From positions 62,001 to 126,000 of the forward strand of contig QQBE01000008.1 in NCBI GenBank assembly GCA_011316235.1: a DNA stretch of 64,000 nt, read 5' to 3'. This stretch comes from Mycothermus thermophilus (lineage: Eukaryota; Ascomycota; Sordariomycetes; Sordariales; Chaetomiaceae). Below the pieces are notes generated by a model. That model was not told the origin of the DNA, made no database searches, and was given only the letters and a program-made list of their open reading frames with translations. Shown here one piece after another: positions 11,961 through 23,121 of the stretch. Position 1 is the stretch's first letter; every line of letters begins with the position of its first letter. The translations under genes and the position numbers were made by a program.

Positions 11961-13022
11961 TTAGCAGCAGCCACTGGACTGGTTGTTGGAGACGCCGTGG
12001 CCGGGCGACACGTTGATGTTGGCTTTCGTGTTGTTGGTGGTGACGCTGCTGCCCATGCGCTCCTTGATCTGACGGGCCATGGTGAGGAATGCCTGCTCGA
12101 CGTTGCTGGCGTTCTTGGCCGAAGTCTCGAGGAAGGGGATGCCGAGGCTGTCGGCAAATTCCTGCAGAAAAACGTTAGGATGATGGCTGCTGGGTGACGC
12201 GAAGATGGGGTGCGCAGAAGAAGGGACGAAAGACGAACCTTGGCGACTGTGTACTCGACGACCTTCTTGTCCGCCATATCGCTCTTGTTGCCGACGAGCA
12301 GCTTGTTGACGCCCTCGGTGGCGTACCTGTCGATCTCCTGCAGCCACTGCTTGACGTTGTTGAAGCTGTCCATGTCGGTGACGTCGTAGACAACGCAGAT
12401 GCCGTGGGCGCCCCGGTAGTAGGATGATGTGATGGTGCGGAACCGTTCCTGGCCAGCAGTGTCCCACTGTGTTGCCCGCCTACGTCAGCACATCCAGGTC
12501 CAACCCCGCAAACTACCAAGATCTCTTCAGGGAGTACGCACGATCTGAAGTTTCACTGTCTTGCCGTCGAGCTCGATGGTCCGGATTTTCTGCAACTAGT
12601 TAGTCCCGGGGCCGGGCGGTGGAGAGGGGCATGTGATCGGGCTGGGACATACGAAGTCGACGCCGATGGTGGAGATGTAGGACTCTGTGTAGGTGTCATC
12701 GGCAAACCGCAGGAGAAGGCAAGATTTGCCGACACCCGAGTCGCCGATGAGCAGCAGCTTGAAGAGGTAGTCGTATCTGTAAGTCACGGTCAGTAGCCGC
12801 AGGCGTGGGAAGGCGCCGTCGGGACGTTGGTTGGCCCCAAGGCCATGCTGTCGTCGGTCAAGAGACGTCGTCGAGGGGGACTCTGGAAAGGGAGGCCAAA
12901 GTGTCAGCAGTTGCAACAAGACGCAAAGCCGAGGTGACAGTTCAAGATGGTGATGGGCGGAGAGACGGGGAGCCGGGGCCGGGGGCATGAGGAGAAGGGC
13001 GGTCATACTACTCGGGATTCAT
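11961..13022 (-). CDS. ypt1: Rab GTPase Ypt1 (Rab1)
   Basis: Five exons (13022-13012, 12776-12653, 12589-12542, 12466-12239, 12161-11961) give 203 residues. Ypt1/Rab1 cycles between GTP and GDP and controls ER-to-Golgi tethering and autophagy. Visible motifs: P-loop GDSGVGKS at 15-22, switch I ISTIGVDF at 38-45, WDTAGQE at 62-68, NKSD at 121-124, ETSAK at 149-153, and a C-terminal CC (202-203) for double geranylgeranylation. The first coding exon is only 11 nt (ATG AAT CCC GA), and its GTAGTA donor is the only choice that yields the family start [15 protein letters not shown]. The next exons join in phase 0. The variable tail ([20 protein letters not shown]) is typical of Sordariomycete Ypt1. 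The start codon is 749 bp from that of a divergent gene, so the two may share a promoter region. Confidence 0.96.
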
Positions 13023-13771
13023 GGTGGCGGTTGGGCGATGCGGTGTTGAATGAAAGATGTGGAGTGCAAGCGTCTAAGTGCTGGCGGCGGTTGCAAGGAG
13101 AAGAAAACAGGAGAAGAAGTTGCTGGAGTGCGAGGGACCGAGCGAGAGTTGGAGGAGGGTGCACGGGTATCGGGAGTTGTGAGGTTCCAGGTTGATGGAT
13201 GATGCAGAAGAAGGCAGCAAGACCAAGACCGGTCGGTCGGCGAAGTGATGAATGCTTTGGAAGGCGGCTGCATCAGGGCGTCAGAGCGATTGGTCCAGCG
13301 TTCCAGCTGGTGCCGGGGGGCGATAGCAGGGGGCTGCGTCAGGGGGGGTTCTCACGTGAGGAGTATGAGACAGCTCAGTACTTCTTCTAGTACATACTGT
13401 CCGACACACTGTCCCAACCGTTGGCCTGATCCTGTCAGCTGCCAACTGCCGGTCAGACCCGGCAGGTCACATGGTGGGGCAGGACCGGAGTTGGATGGCT
13501 TCGGCAGCTTTCTTATCCACATATCGAGGGGTCTTATCGGCGACGGAAGAACAGGCTTGAAGAATTCCACATCCTTGAATCCATGTACTATGATAATCCA
13601 ATGGACTGACAGATCGACGCTGACATCATTTAGCGACACCCGTCGAAACATCTCGACCTCGCCCGCCACGAAGCTCCTGGATTTGACTATCTGCAACATA
13701 GCTACCAGCTCGGCCTTGAGGAGGACTGCAGAGGCAGACACACTTCTGCCTCAAGTTGCCATTCATCCCAA
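13023..13771. promoter_or_regulatory. Shared divergent promoter region, ypt1 / 13772 gene
   Basis: This 749-bp spacer lies between two divergent start codons and should carry both promoters and 5' UTRs. I see no clear TATA box or recognisable operator. The boundaries are inferred from the gene models. Confidence 0.5.
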
Positions 13772-14933
13772 ATGGCTACGCCAACGCTAGCGGCGAGACT
13801 GCGCTGCTCTCATGGCCGTGCCATTTCTGTCCCTGCAGCAATCAGCGCGCTCCGCTTAGGGATGGCGATATGGCCAGCCATTGACCAGCGCCAACGCCAA
13901 CACCGACGCCGCCTGTACTCTCAACAAATACGAACCGCTTTCACAACACCCGCCACCCGCTCCGAACCTCTCCCGGAGGTCGCCCTCTTTACCTCTCACC
14001 CACCACTCCTGTCCCCGGACCCAGACCACAAGCCTCCAGACGAGCGCAAAGTCAAGCTGGGCAAGAGTACGTCTTGGCTTTGCTCCCCCCTCTCTCGCTA
14101 GCTTCGTAGGTAACAGAGCTCGGCTTACCTGACACTCCTGGACAACAGCCCTACGGATCCTCCAATCTCACCTCCCCACTCTCCTCCAGTCACCCCTCCC
14201 GCAACAGATCCTCTCGCCGCAAATCACTCTGCACCTCTTCCCCTCCACCCACCCGCACCTCCCCACCGTAACCGGGCGGGTCGCCTACATCGCCGCGCTA
14301 TGGTCCAGCCCGATCGCATGGAACCGGGTGCCGCTGGTGGGCAACGTGCGTCTCGAGATCCTCTCGGAACGCATGGTTGACGGTCCAGCATGCTATGCCA
14401 GCTTGCCGGGAGGGAGGAGACCCGAGGGCGCGGTGGGGGAGCAGCTGGTGGTGAAATGGCGGACGGTCGGAGGGAGCGGGAGCAAGTTGAAGAGCTGGCT
14501 GGGTTTTGATGGCGGGAAGGGGAAGGCGAGGAAGACGGAGGGGGCCACTACGGCTTCTACGACTGAGGATTCTTCGACACCTACATCCACTTCTTCCGCA
14601 TCAGCAACAACACCAACACCATCCACAAGCACCGCTCCAACCGACATCACCAGCGAAACCTCATACAAAGCGCCCGTCGGCGACGCCCTCCCCGCTGGGA
14701 CCCCCTCCAGCAAAGAGTTCACGGGGCTCTTCATCTTCGATTTTGACTCGGAAGGGCGCATCCTAAGCCACACGATCGAGCATGTCCAGGAGACGGGCCA
14801 GTGGGAGAAGGGCGTGGGCGCTCGCGTCGTCGGTCTGACCGACTGGTTGCTGGGCGGCATCAAGGGAGGTGATGCGCCTTGTCCTGCCTTTGCGAGGGAC
14901 GAGGAGAGCGAGCAGAGGTGGAGGAAGCCTTGA
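13772..14933 (+). CDS. Conserved fungal protein, probably mitochondrial
   Basis: Exons 13772-14066 and 14149-14933 (donor GTACGT, acceptor AACAG) join in frame to 359 residues. The junction reads KLGKTLRILQS. The N-terminus is rich in Arg, Ala and Ser with no early acidic residues (ARLRCSHGRAISVPAAISALRLG...RRRLYSQQ), as expected of a mitochondrial presequence. The body has a compact conserved stretch (ITLHLFPSTHPHLPTVTGRVAYIAALW, PLVGNVRLEILSERMV) and ends with FIFDFDSEGRILSHTIEHVQ and a GLTDWLLGG motif. This alternation suggests an NTF2-like or similar alpha+beta fold, which is inference. A Ser/Thr/Pro-rich insert lies near residues 215-250. I recall similar proteins across Pezizomycotina but no known function. 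Confidence 0.75.
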
Positions 14934-15717
14934 TTTTTGTGTTTGTTGTTCAGGGTTTTTGATGATGATGTCGGTGGATTTATGTGAGTGAATGAATGTT
15001 TGGTTTGACTGAGAGAGGGTGGATGGGACGAATAGTTGTCTTGAGAGGGGATTGAAGGACCCCTTCTGTGTAACAACACCTGACTTTGTATTTCAACTCA
15101 TTCACAGCCTGGGCGGGCAAGGCAGACAGCCGATGCGCTCGGGATGACACGACGTCGGAAACAACAAAAAAGGGGGAGGGCCAGAGGCGTTTTCAGGAGG
15201 GTATACCGAACCAAGGTCTGTACATCATCATGTTGGCGTCGGATAGTGTCTGTTTTGTAGTGGTTGTACTTGCTTGATGTCTGGAGAAACTCTCGACTCA
15301 TGTCACCACAACAGATCACTTTGTTTCATGACAAAACAAAAAAGACAGTGGTAGAGCCAATGTTTTTGTTTTTCTGTGCACAACAAACAAAAAAACAGAC
15401 AGCCCCCCTCTTGCCTTCTTTTCTCCTTTTTTTTTCCTGTCAAAATGCCGACCCCCCAAAAAACAAGAGCTAAAAACAAACAAAAAGCCACCCAACATTG
15501 CAACAATAGGGCAAACGTTGAAGTATCCATATCCATATTCAAAACAACCCAATCCTTCACCTGACCGTGGTATTGTTGAAAACCCACGATCTCTTTCAAG
15601 AGGGGCCAGGTTATCCTCCAAAGTCCAGTTTACCCTCCTCCCTAGGTACTTACTTTACCTCTCACACCTAGGTCGGGTTTGTCTGAACCCGGTCGGACAC
15701 CCACAACCCCTCAACGC
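14934..15717. other. Convergent 3' spacer
   Basis: This 784-bp region lies between two gene ends. It contains A-rich and T-rich runs (near 15335-15500) that suit poly(A) signals on both strands, and a CCTAGGTAC motif near 15643. No gene was seen. Confidence 0.6.
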
Positions 15718-16827
15718 TCAGAGACGGATCGTATCCCCGCCCTCCTCACCGGCCAATTCCCTTGACGTCGGTCCACGTCTCTGCGCCCCGGCAGGCGTCG
15801 ACACGTCTAAACCACCCCCGGCAGCAGCGGCCCCCGCGGCTTGGCGGAGGGTGGCGATCAGCCTCTCGGCTTGGGCGAGGGCGTCGCGGAGGGCCTGTTG
15901 CTGCTGGTCGACCACGGCGGCAGCAGCTGTTGCGTGAGAGCCGTTGGTTCCGTTAGTTCCGTTGGCTTTGGCGGAAGCACCATTGACGCCGTTGACGCCG
16001 TTGGCCTTCTTGGCGGCGTTAACCTGCTGATCGCGCTCCTCGAGCAGGTCGCGAATGTGCCGGTTCAGCCAGACGCCCTCGAGTTGCTCGGGCGGCATGT
16101 CGCGGGCGCCGGTGATGCGGCCGCGGCACGAGGGCGTGCCGCAGAGGCAGTCGAAGGGCTGGGCCATGGACCATTCGGTGGAAGGGTAGAAGAACTGGGT
16201 GGAGAGTAGATTGGTCATTGTGTGTTAGTTATATTTGGGAGGAGGAGCAGAAGAAAAATGTGCGGGAGATAGTGGTGGGAAGGTGGATGATCCAGGTCCT
16301 GGACAGGGAAAAAAAGAAACATACAGTCAACTCGTCGCCCGGCTTAAGGCCCTTGGGACCAGCAATGATGTTCATGGCGGACATGTCGAAGATCTGGAAG
16401 AGGGTGGTCGGGATACCCGGGGGATGTGTTAACACGCCATTGGAACTGTCATCTCAAATTCCTGGCCCCCTCCCCCTCCCGGCGGAGAAGAGGAAGAGAC
16501 GCCGGCTCAAGGGGATATTTGTGCCCCGTCCCGGAGAAATACACAGGCTGACTCAAAACTGACCAAAGACGGCTCGCACGAGTGATTGATATACAGCAGG
16601 TCGCTGTTCAAGTTCAGGTGCCTGTCACGGCCCATCTGGACGGTGGCGTAGGTTGGCTCGGGGGCCTCGGTGCAGGGGGGGAATTCGAGCTTGGCAAAGA
16701 GGCCAAAGGGGGGCAGCGAGATCTTGGAAACGCTCTTGGTGGTGAATTCCTCGGCGTTGCCCGTCACGATGACCTCCTGGATGTCGGGGTGCGACGGCTG
16801 CACCCAATGCGGCGTGAGAGGAGCCAT
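15718..16827 (-). CDS. SET-domain protein (putative lysine methyltransferase)
   Basis: Exons 16827-16564, 16393-16325 and 16194-15718 are all phase 0 and give 269 residues. The SET core shows NHSCEPSL (residues 81-88) followed by IFDMSAMNIIAGPKGLKPGDELT and FFYPSTEW. A cysteine-rich post-SET motif, FDCLCGTPSCRGRI, would bind zinc. SET enzymes transfer methyl from S-adenosylmethionine to lysine; the substrate here is unknown. The protein is short and the N-terminal GxG half of the SET domain is not obvious. It matches a compact fungal SET family I recall only as hypothetical. The C-terminal region has an Asn/Gly repeat (NGVNGV, NGTNGTNG) and a predicted helix with QQQQALRDALAQAERLIATLRQA. The second junction restores a continuous SET motif, which supports the intron choice. 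Confidence 0.85.
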
Positions 16828-18483
16828 TGTGTTATTCTGTGGGTTGAGTGAGTGTGATTCGAAGCGGTGGAATAGCGTTGATACACAGGAAGCGCTACTG
16901 CTTGCTGAGGCGACTGCGAAGCTTGGATTGCGCAAGACAGAGGAACGTCGTCTAGCGAAAGCGCACGGCTGAATTTCTCACTTTTATTCAGCTCTGTCTT
17001 CAGGATGGAGACACAGAGTTGCGGGGAAAACGACGACGGTGGAGGATGTGTGATGTCAGAGAGATTGGAGACCCCAATGATTGAGAATCCACCTTCACAG
17101 CCTCCTCAAGTCTCGCTTCTGCTCCGCTCTTCTTAAGTACCTGACCTATGGATTCCAACAAACTCCTGTTCCTGGACGGACCTAGGTAGATGCCGCACAC
17201 AGCCGCCTCCCGCTTCATTCCAACACGCCCGGAGCTGTGTTCGGCCTTCGCTCGGCAACTGCTAGGAGCCGGGTGGGACGCTGAGCGCGGGCAGTGCGGC
17301 GGGCATCTGACGAGGCGTCATTTTACTCATACGTATGCTGGCCTCGGACCACCGTAGTTTTTGTTAAACCGAGTCGTTGAGGCAGCCATTGCTAAGAGGA
17401 AATCTCACAAAGCCCGGGGGGCTCAGCTGGCAATTCAATTGTTCGTATGATGGTGGTTACAAAGAACTGGTGAGACTCGGAGACACGGACTAAGTAATAG
17501 AGGGATGAATTGGCCCAATTTCTTTTTGCCTAGGCAAATGCTCGACTTGCGACACGTGCTTCTGAAACTAAACGACAAAGCGTGGCATTCATAGCGGGGT
17601 GTGAGCGGTTTTGGTGGAAAACGGATGTTTTCGAGCTGTCGCATTTGCAAATGCAGCGCTGGGAGTTGTGGGGCTTGGGCTTGGCATGGATCTGGGCATG
17701 GATTTGCCGGCAACGGAAAATGCGGGGAAGGTGAGGACCAATGAGCTGCCGTCTGCTTGCCGAAGCAGGCAGGCACTCGCAACGGGCGTCCGGGGCTGCA
17801 TGTGTCCGGAGGTGTCAGGTACGCAGTGATCAAACAAAAACAAAAAAGGGAAGGGAAAGTAAATTGTAAAAAAAAGGCAAACATAAAGCGACTTGACGTC
17901 ATGTTTATGACATTCTGGCTCAAGTAGCCTTGACTTTTATACATATGCACTTTGCGGAGTGATGCGGACTGAACTCATAGGAGCTACGGTGAAGTAACCA
18001 AGTTGAATCTCGTCCCATGAGGTTCGCTCTCATAAAATCAACTTCCAAAACCAAGGAGTGAGGGGTGACTTACCACATAGTAAATTTGAACCAACCATCA
18101 GCTGAGACAACCGCTTGTGAAATCTCAGGTGGCTGAACCACAGAGTCATGTCAAGCTAGCAAGTGATGTTGAGCCAGGGCCAGGGCCAGCCTTGGAGTCC
18201 TTGAGAGTGAGACACGGAACATTCTCTTGGAGTGTAGCCTCAGCAATGTAAGACTCTGTCTCTCTATTTCCGCAGCGAGTGTCTTGGGCCAATATTGACT
18301 CCAATGCTGGCCGCCCTGTCACTGTCATGGAACACCACGTACTCGTTCACATCCTCTCCCTCTCCCTCGAAATGTGTGAGTGAGCTTGATGGCTAGTGAG
18401 GGAGGGCGACTGAATTTCCGAGATATTGCGTAAAGTAACAAGCGGCTTATAGGTAACACTGTCTTATGAGTGAAACCCACCTG

Positions 18484-18492
18484 TACGGAGTA
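18484..18492. repeat. TACGGAGTA motif (site 1 of 6)
   Basis: An exact TACGGAGTA (reverse TACTCCGTA). Other exact copies are at 43266-43274, 51598-51606, 52753-52761, 53585-53593 and 54843-54851, all outside called exons. Confidence 0.7.
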
Positions 18493-20070
18493 CGTCACTG
18501 ATATGTCAGACCTGGGATGTGCCAACGCCAAACCGGACCTGGATAGGAGCCTTGAACACCTAGTACAAGAATGTCAACTCTTCCGACTCCCTCCCATACG
18601 TCCCCGTGTGCTGTGCTATACCGTACCCTCTAACCCGCAAATGCTCTTTTCTTGGTCACCATTATGCATCCCGCGGGGGGTTGGAGTTCGGACATCACTG
18701 ATACCTCCGGCCCATGACCCCCACGCACCTTGTGTCGAAGAGTGTGCCGAGACAAGTTTGACCGCAATGCACCTCCGGAACAAACTTTTTGGAGGTTCGG
18801 AAGCTCACGAACCGGCGGGCTCGACGCTATCACCAACATGGCTGGCGTTGGAGAGGTCCCATCGCTAGCGTACACTGACGTGCTCACTCTCATCTCATCC
18901 CGTTCCCCGTCTTCTGGGTGACGACGGCTCCCGAGACAGGCTCCCGAGACGGCTCGTATCTTGTCGCGTGGGATGACGAGCTCGCGGGGGTGCCGTGTGC
19001 CGGTGCAGCCGTCATCCAGGAACCCCCCGTTTTGGCCCCCGATGACAGGGAGGCGCGCGTGCCTGGATGAGACGACAGAGACTATGCAGGTAGTCTGCCA
19101 TGACATGCATAAGGTGCAGCATCGTACTGTACATACCGGGAACCGTCGTAGTGAGGTGGCATGGCCGTCTGGGGATGGGAAAAGGCTCTGGGGAAGATTG
19201 GTCAACAGCACAGCTGGCAAGGGCCGCCCCAGGGTTGGTTCCGTCATAAATGGGACGGTATATGTGTGATGAGCGCAACACTGCAAACGGCGAGTTCAAG
19301 GCTCTGGAGCACGCTATTGCCCCGGCCCCGGACCTTTGTTCGTCAGAGGCATGGATATTATTCCTGCGGGTATTTTTCTGTTTTCATGAGTAAAAAACAT
19401 CGCCTGTTGCCATCGGCAAATGTGCATCTCACCTGAGACTTGGGTTAGCAGCAGCTATCTCCGAAGTCCCCGCTAGGTACGTCACCACCTCTGGCCACTC
19501 GAGGATGATGGCTGCGAGAAGCAAATGACAGGGTCGAGGGTTGGAGGCTAGGCGAACGGCAGAAGACGACCAAGGCGGGTGAATCCTTCTAGAAACAGCG
19601 CTCCGACGCCTCTGACAGGGGCCTGCTGCCCTGCGGGGCGTGCGGCGTGGGATGGTTTGCGTCGGATTGGCAGGGGTTGGGCGATCGACAGGTCTTGGGC
19701 GACATTGGGGTGTAATCGTGGTGGAGGGGCATGGCGTGTGTTGCATTTTTGGGCAGGACAAGTTCAGGCAAAGAGACACAAAGTCAAGTGAGGGGAAGAC
19801 GAGTTTTTTTGCCCAAGGATCATCTGCAGATCAGAACGTGCGCAGAGCAGATCCGGCTTAGCGACTTGGGCAATTCGGCCCAATTCGACCTGGGAGTTTC
19901 CAACTCGGAAGTTCCTGCCTCGGATCCCTGGGCTTTTCGAGCACACAGCGTCTGAAATGCCTGATAAGGAACCTGAAGGGGAGAGGTAACTACCTGGAAG
20001 ATGAGGGTCGCCACCACCAATCTTGATGGTCCAGTTCAAGGAGGGTCCAGTGTTTTCCCAATGTTCCCGT

Positions 20071-20110
20071 CAGGCACGGCCAGGCACGGCCAGGCACGGT
20101 CAGGAACGGC
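20071..20110. repeat. Tandem repeat, CAGGCACGGC x4
   Basis: Four adjacent 10-bp units: two exact copies of CAGGCACGGC, then copies with one change each (last base T, and CAGGAACGGC). The array lies in non-coding DNA. Confidence 0.9.
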
Positions 20111-22466
20111 AGACGGGACCTACCTATGGGAGCCTTGAATGACGCCCGATCCTTCTGAACTACAGTAGGTGCTACTTTTAGCGGCGGAGACCCACCTCCA
20201 CACAGACGCTACGGGAAGCGGCAGACCACGCCTAGGGCCCGGTCCGGGAGGTTAGCGCAGCGGCAGAAGCACACTTTTTCCATCCTCTCATTTCCATCGC
20301 CTTCCCACTGCACTTTGCAATGACGAAATGGTGGGCGCACGTGGCTCAATCTTGAAACATTTCTTTTCCCATCCAGCTTTTCTTGTGGGGGTCAGGGGTC
20401 CAGCCACATGTTTGTGCTGGTTGGTACCGAGGGGGACTTCAGAAGAGGCTTGGAAAAACATGGGAAGAGCAAAAAAAAAAAACTCCCGGTTGTCATCTTT
20501 CTTCTCGTGCTTGGCCCCTGGCCTATGCGCCCCAACCGCAATCGTGCAAACGGTGGATGACACTGCAACCAGATCGAAACCTGCATCTCGACGTTTCGGT
20601 CATCTTCTGTCCTGCTTCCCCAGGATCCGGAATCCAGAAGCCAAAGCAACAAGGGGCGCACGAGGTCCATGTTGTGTCCACGATCCAGTCCCGAACGTCC
20701 GGCCTTCACTCTGCGCTGTACTCCGGGCACCAGGTTGTCATGGATCCCGGCTCCCATGCCTCGATGCCCGGCTTCTCTGGGAAACCCCCTGCCCTCCGTG
20801 AAGGACCATTGGGAACCCCTTCGGCTGGCTCGAGCTCGTATCACCGCTGGATCTTCCAGGACGCCAATCACCACATGCTCGAGGATGACGAAACCACGGG
20901 CACCCTCCCCTTCCTGATCGGCCCTCCATGAGCTGGCCGGAGCCACGGCAGACCGGGTTGTTCGAGTCGAGATGGCCCGGATGGTCTCCCTCTCGGCTCG
21001 GTCACGCCTCGCGTCTCCTCGCCCTCCGAGCCCCAAGTTATTCTGACCATGGCGAGCTGTTGATGACTCTGCCGTGCGGCCCAAAATCGCGGCCATGAAA
21101 TCGTCTCAGCCTCATGCCGCCGCGGACGCTAGAGCAGCAGCACAGACACGGGTATATCGAGGCCAAACCTCGGCGGGCGTGACACTCGCTGCAGCCCGTG
21201 CAACATGCAGCCAACCTGCAGGTCGATGACCTACATAGAAGCTTTCGAATTGGTCCACTGAGGCTTAAAGGCTGCCTCTTAAGGGGACGCCCTTAATATC
21301 CAGGTAGTATGCCCTCCAAGCAAACAGGTAACAAGGCCATCCGCTCGCACAGCACGTCACCTGAGCATCAAGGTCTTTTCGATCCTTGTCCTGATTGACC
21401 ACACGCCCTCGGTCCCAGCCAAGAGACATGACGTTCCGGAATCGCCAGATTTTGTCTCCTTGACCCGTCGTCTCTTCGGCAGGGAAGCTCGGCCATGTTC
21501 CTTTGTCTCCAGGAAACTCCTACTATACGCCGTACCACGACATGCCCAGGGTTGTGTTGCTCCCTAGCTGCCAGACTGCCAAGCAAACCTCCTTCTCAAC
21601 GTTCAGGTCCCCTGGTCACCCACCTACGTCGATCAAGCCTTGTCGGCACCGAAGAAGTAGAGCCACGTGCTGCCTGGGACAGGGTGCTCTTACACAAGGC
21701 AGCATCACTTGCTTCCTGACTCACCAGAGCGGCAGCAATAACAGGAGAATTAACTGCTTAGCAGAAGCAACCAACAGAAATCAGCGACCACCACAGCCTG
21801 GCCGCCTTGATGTAATATGGCCGGATGACATGTCAGTTCAAAGAATTCTACGCATACGTAGTGTAGGTGGGCAGGCAGGGCACGGAACCACGCCCCCCTC
21901 GGGCACTAGCCAGCACTAAACGTAGGTCATTCACCTCGTAACCACCACCCCCTGCCAGGTTCGGGATGCGACAGTGTTTCGTCCACGCCCCTACCCAGGC
22001 CAGGGAAACTAGGTCAGGGTATCATCTGGGACCACGCAACGCTTTGCTCTCACGCTGGAGTGGGGAGAGGGGAGGGGGAGGGGGGGTCTGAGAGACCCAA
22101 GTGCCTGTTTGTCTGTTTTGTTTAAAAGACGCGTGTGTGACCGTGGAAGTCTGCTCTCGAGATCTGGGACGATGTTGTTTGGCTTGTTTTCTTCTCTCAG
22201 ATATCCCCTGTTTGCTGGAGTCTACTTCTAGTACCTATACAAGACATCCCCGGGGAACAACGTTTGTCTTTGTCGTCCCTCGACAAAGAGCATATTATCC
22301 AGACTCACCTTCATCGAACGTGGATCACCTGTCATCCGGATCCCAACGTCTCAACACAAACAACCCAAAGAAAGTCCGTGGTTCTGCTTTGTTCGAAACT
22401 TCAGTCCCCATCTACCTACTTCATCCAACCTAGTCCGTCCTACGCCCACACATCAAAAATCAAGAG

Positions 22467-22586
22467 GTATGTGCATACGATCCCCCATCTTCCCCATCCC
22501 ATACATCCGCCCACCATCATCAGGATTACCGACCTCCACCGCATCTAAACTCCCCTCATACATTCACATCACTAACGCCGTCACAG
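22467..22586 (+). other. Predicted 5'-UTR intron of the small candidate gene
   Basis: The donor AGAG/GTATGT, the branch CTAAC (22572-22576) and the acceptor TCACAG define a 120-nt intron. It ends 22 nt before an ATG in a strong context (GTCAAGATGG). All three signals match the confirmed introns of the neighbouring genes. Confidence 0.45.
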
Positions 22587-22608
22587 TCAACCAGCCAAAC
22601 CCGTCAAG

Positions 22609-22737
22609 ATGGCCCACCAACACCACTCTACAACCCCATCCCTCCTTCTCCTGGCAGCCAAGCCACATCCCCGTCCCGAGCCCGAGCCGCCTACGCCGAA
22701 CCCGCCGGAGCCGCCGTTTTATGGACCGCAGGCCTGA
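22609..22737 (+). CDS. Candidate small proline-rich protein, 42 aa
   Basis: The ATG in CAAGATGG context follows the predicted leader intron closely and opens a 42-codon frame ending in TGA. The product starts MAHQHHSTTPSLLLLAAK and then becomes Pro/Glu-rich (PRPEPEPPTPNPPEPPFYGPQA). There is no signal-peptide cleavage pattern beyond the short SLLLLAA stretch. I do not recognise a family. It is the best supported gene in a 10.5 kb stretch only because of its splice and start context. It could equally be an upstream ORF or the leader of a non-coding transcript. Confidence 0.3.
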   Translation: MAHQHHSTTPSLLLLAAKPHPRPEPEPPTPNPPEPPFYGPQA

Positions 22738-22944
22738 GGGTTGGGTTGGCTGGTTGGGCCTGTCGCAAGATGTCCTACACACATCCTTACGTCCCTACAT
22801 ACCTACCGACCTCCCGATCGAATACCGATACGCCGAAGTATCTATCCGGAAGTACATCTATCGGCCGACATGTACCTACTACGCACCGAACATTTGTAAC
22901 AAACCCCCTCGATGACGCCAACGACTGGTTACGCTATGCCATAT

Positions 22945-22970
22945 CACGCCACGCCACGCCACGCCACGCC
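22945..22970. repeat. (CACGC)5 tandem repeat
   Basis: Five exact pentamer copies plus one base, non-coding. Confidence 0.9.
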
Positions 22971-23098
22971 ATGCTGTTAGCGAAAGGGGAGAGATTGGAT
23001 AAGACATAAGGGCTGGGACGAGATGAGGTGGCTGGGTAGGTAGTGCTTGCTCAGGTTGTGGTGCGACGGCGGTGGGATTGTTGGGGCGGAGACAGTAT

Positions 23099-23121
23099 GA
23101 GAGAGAGAGAGAGAGAGAGAG
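23099..23121. repeat. (GA)n microsatellite
   Basis: Uninterrupted GA dinucleotides over about 23 nt, downstream of the small candidate gene. Confidence 0.9.

Larger units (their letters stand above)
16828..22466. other. Gene-poor region, left part
   Basis: About 5.6 kb lies between the start of the SET gene and the small candidate gene at 22609. Several frames stay open for 170-235 codons (17435-17950, 18630-19286 and 20392-21096, all minus), but they overlap equally open frames on the other strand and show no domain or splice logic. A tandem 10-mer array lies at 20071-20110 and a TACGGAGTA site at 18484-18492. Otherwise I see nothing assignable. Confidence 0.55.

Noticed and set aside
18630..19286. 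218-codon minus-strand frame
   Set aside because: No domain, Cys/Arg-rich random-looking composition, no neighbouring exon or splice logic.
20392..21096. 234-codon minus-strand frame with overlapping plus-strand frames (20328-20938)
   Set aside because: Three frames on both strands are open over the same DNA, which points to stop-poor sequence. None has a recognisable motif.
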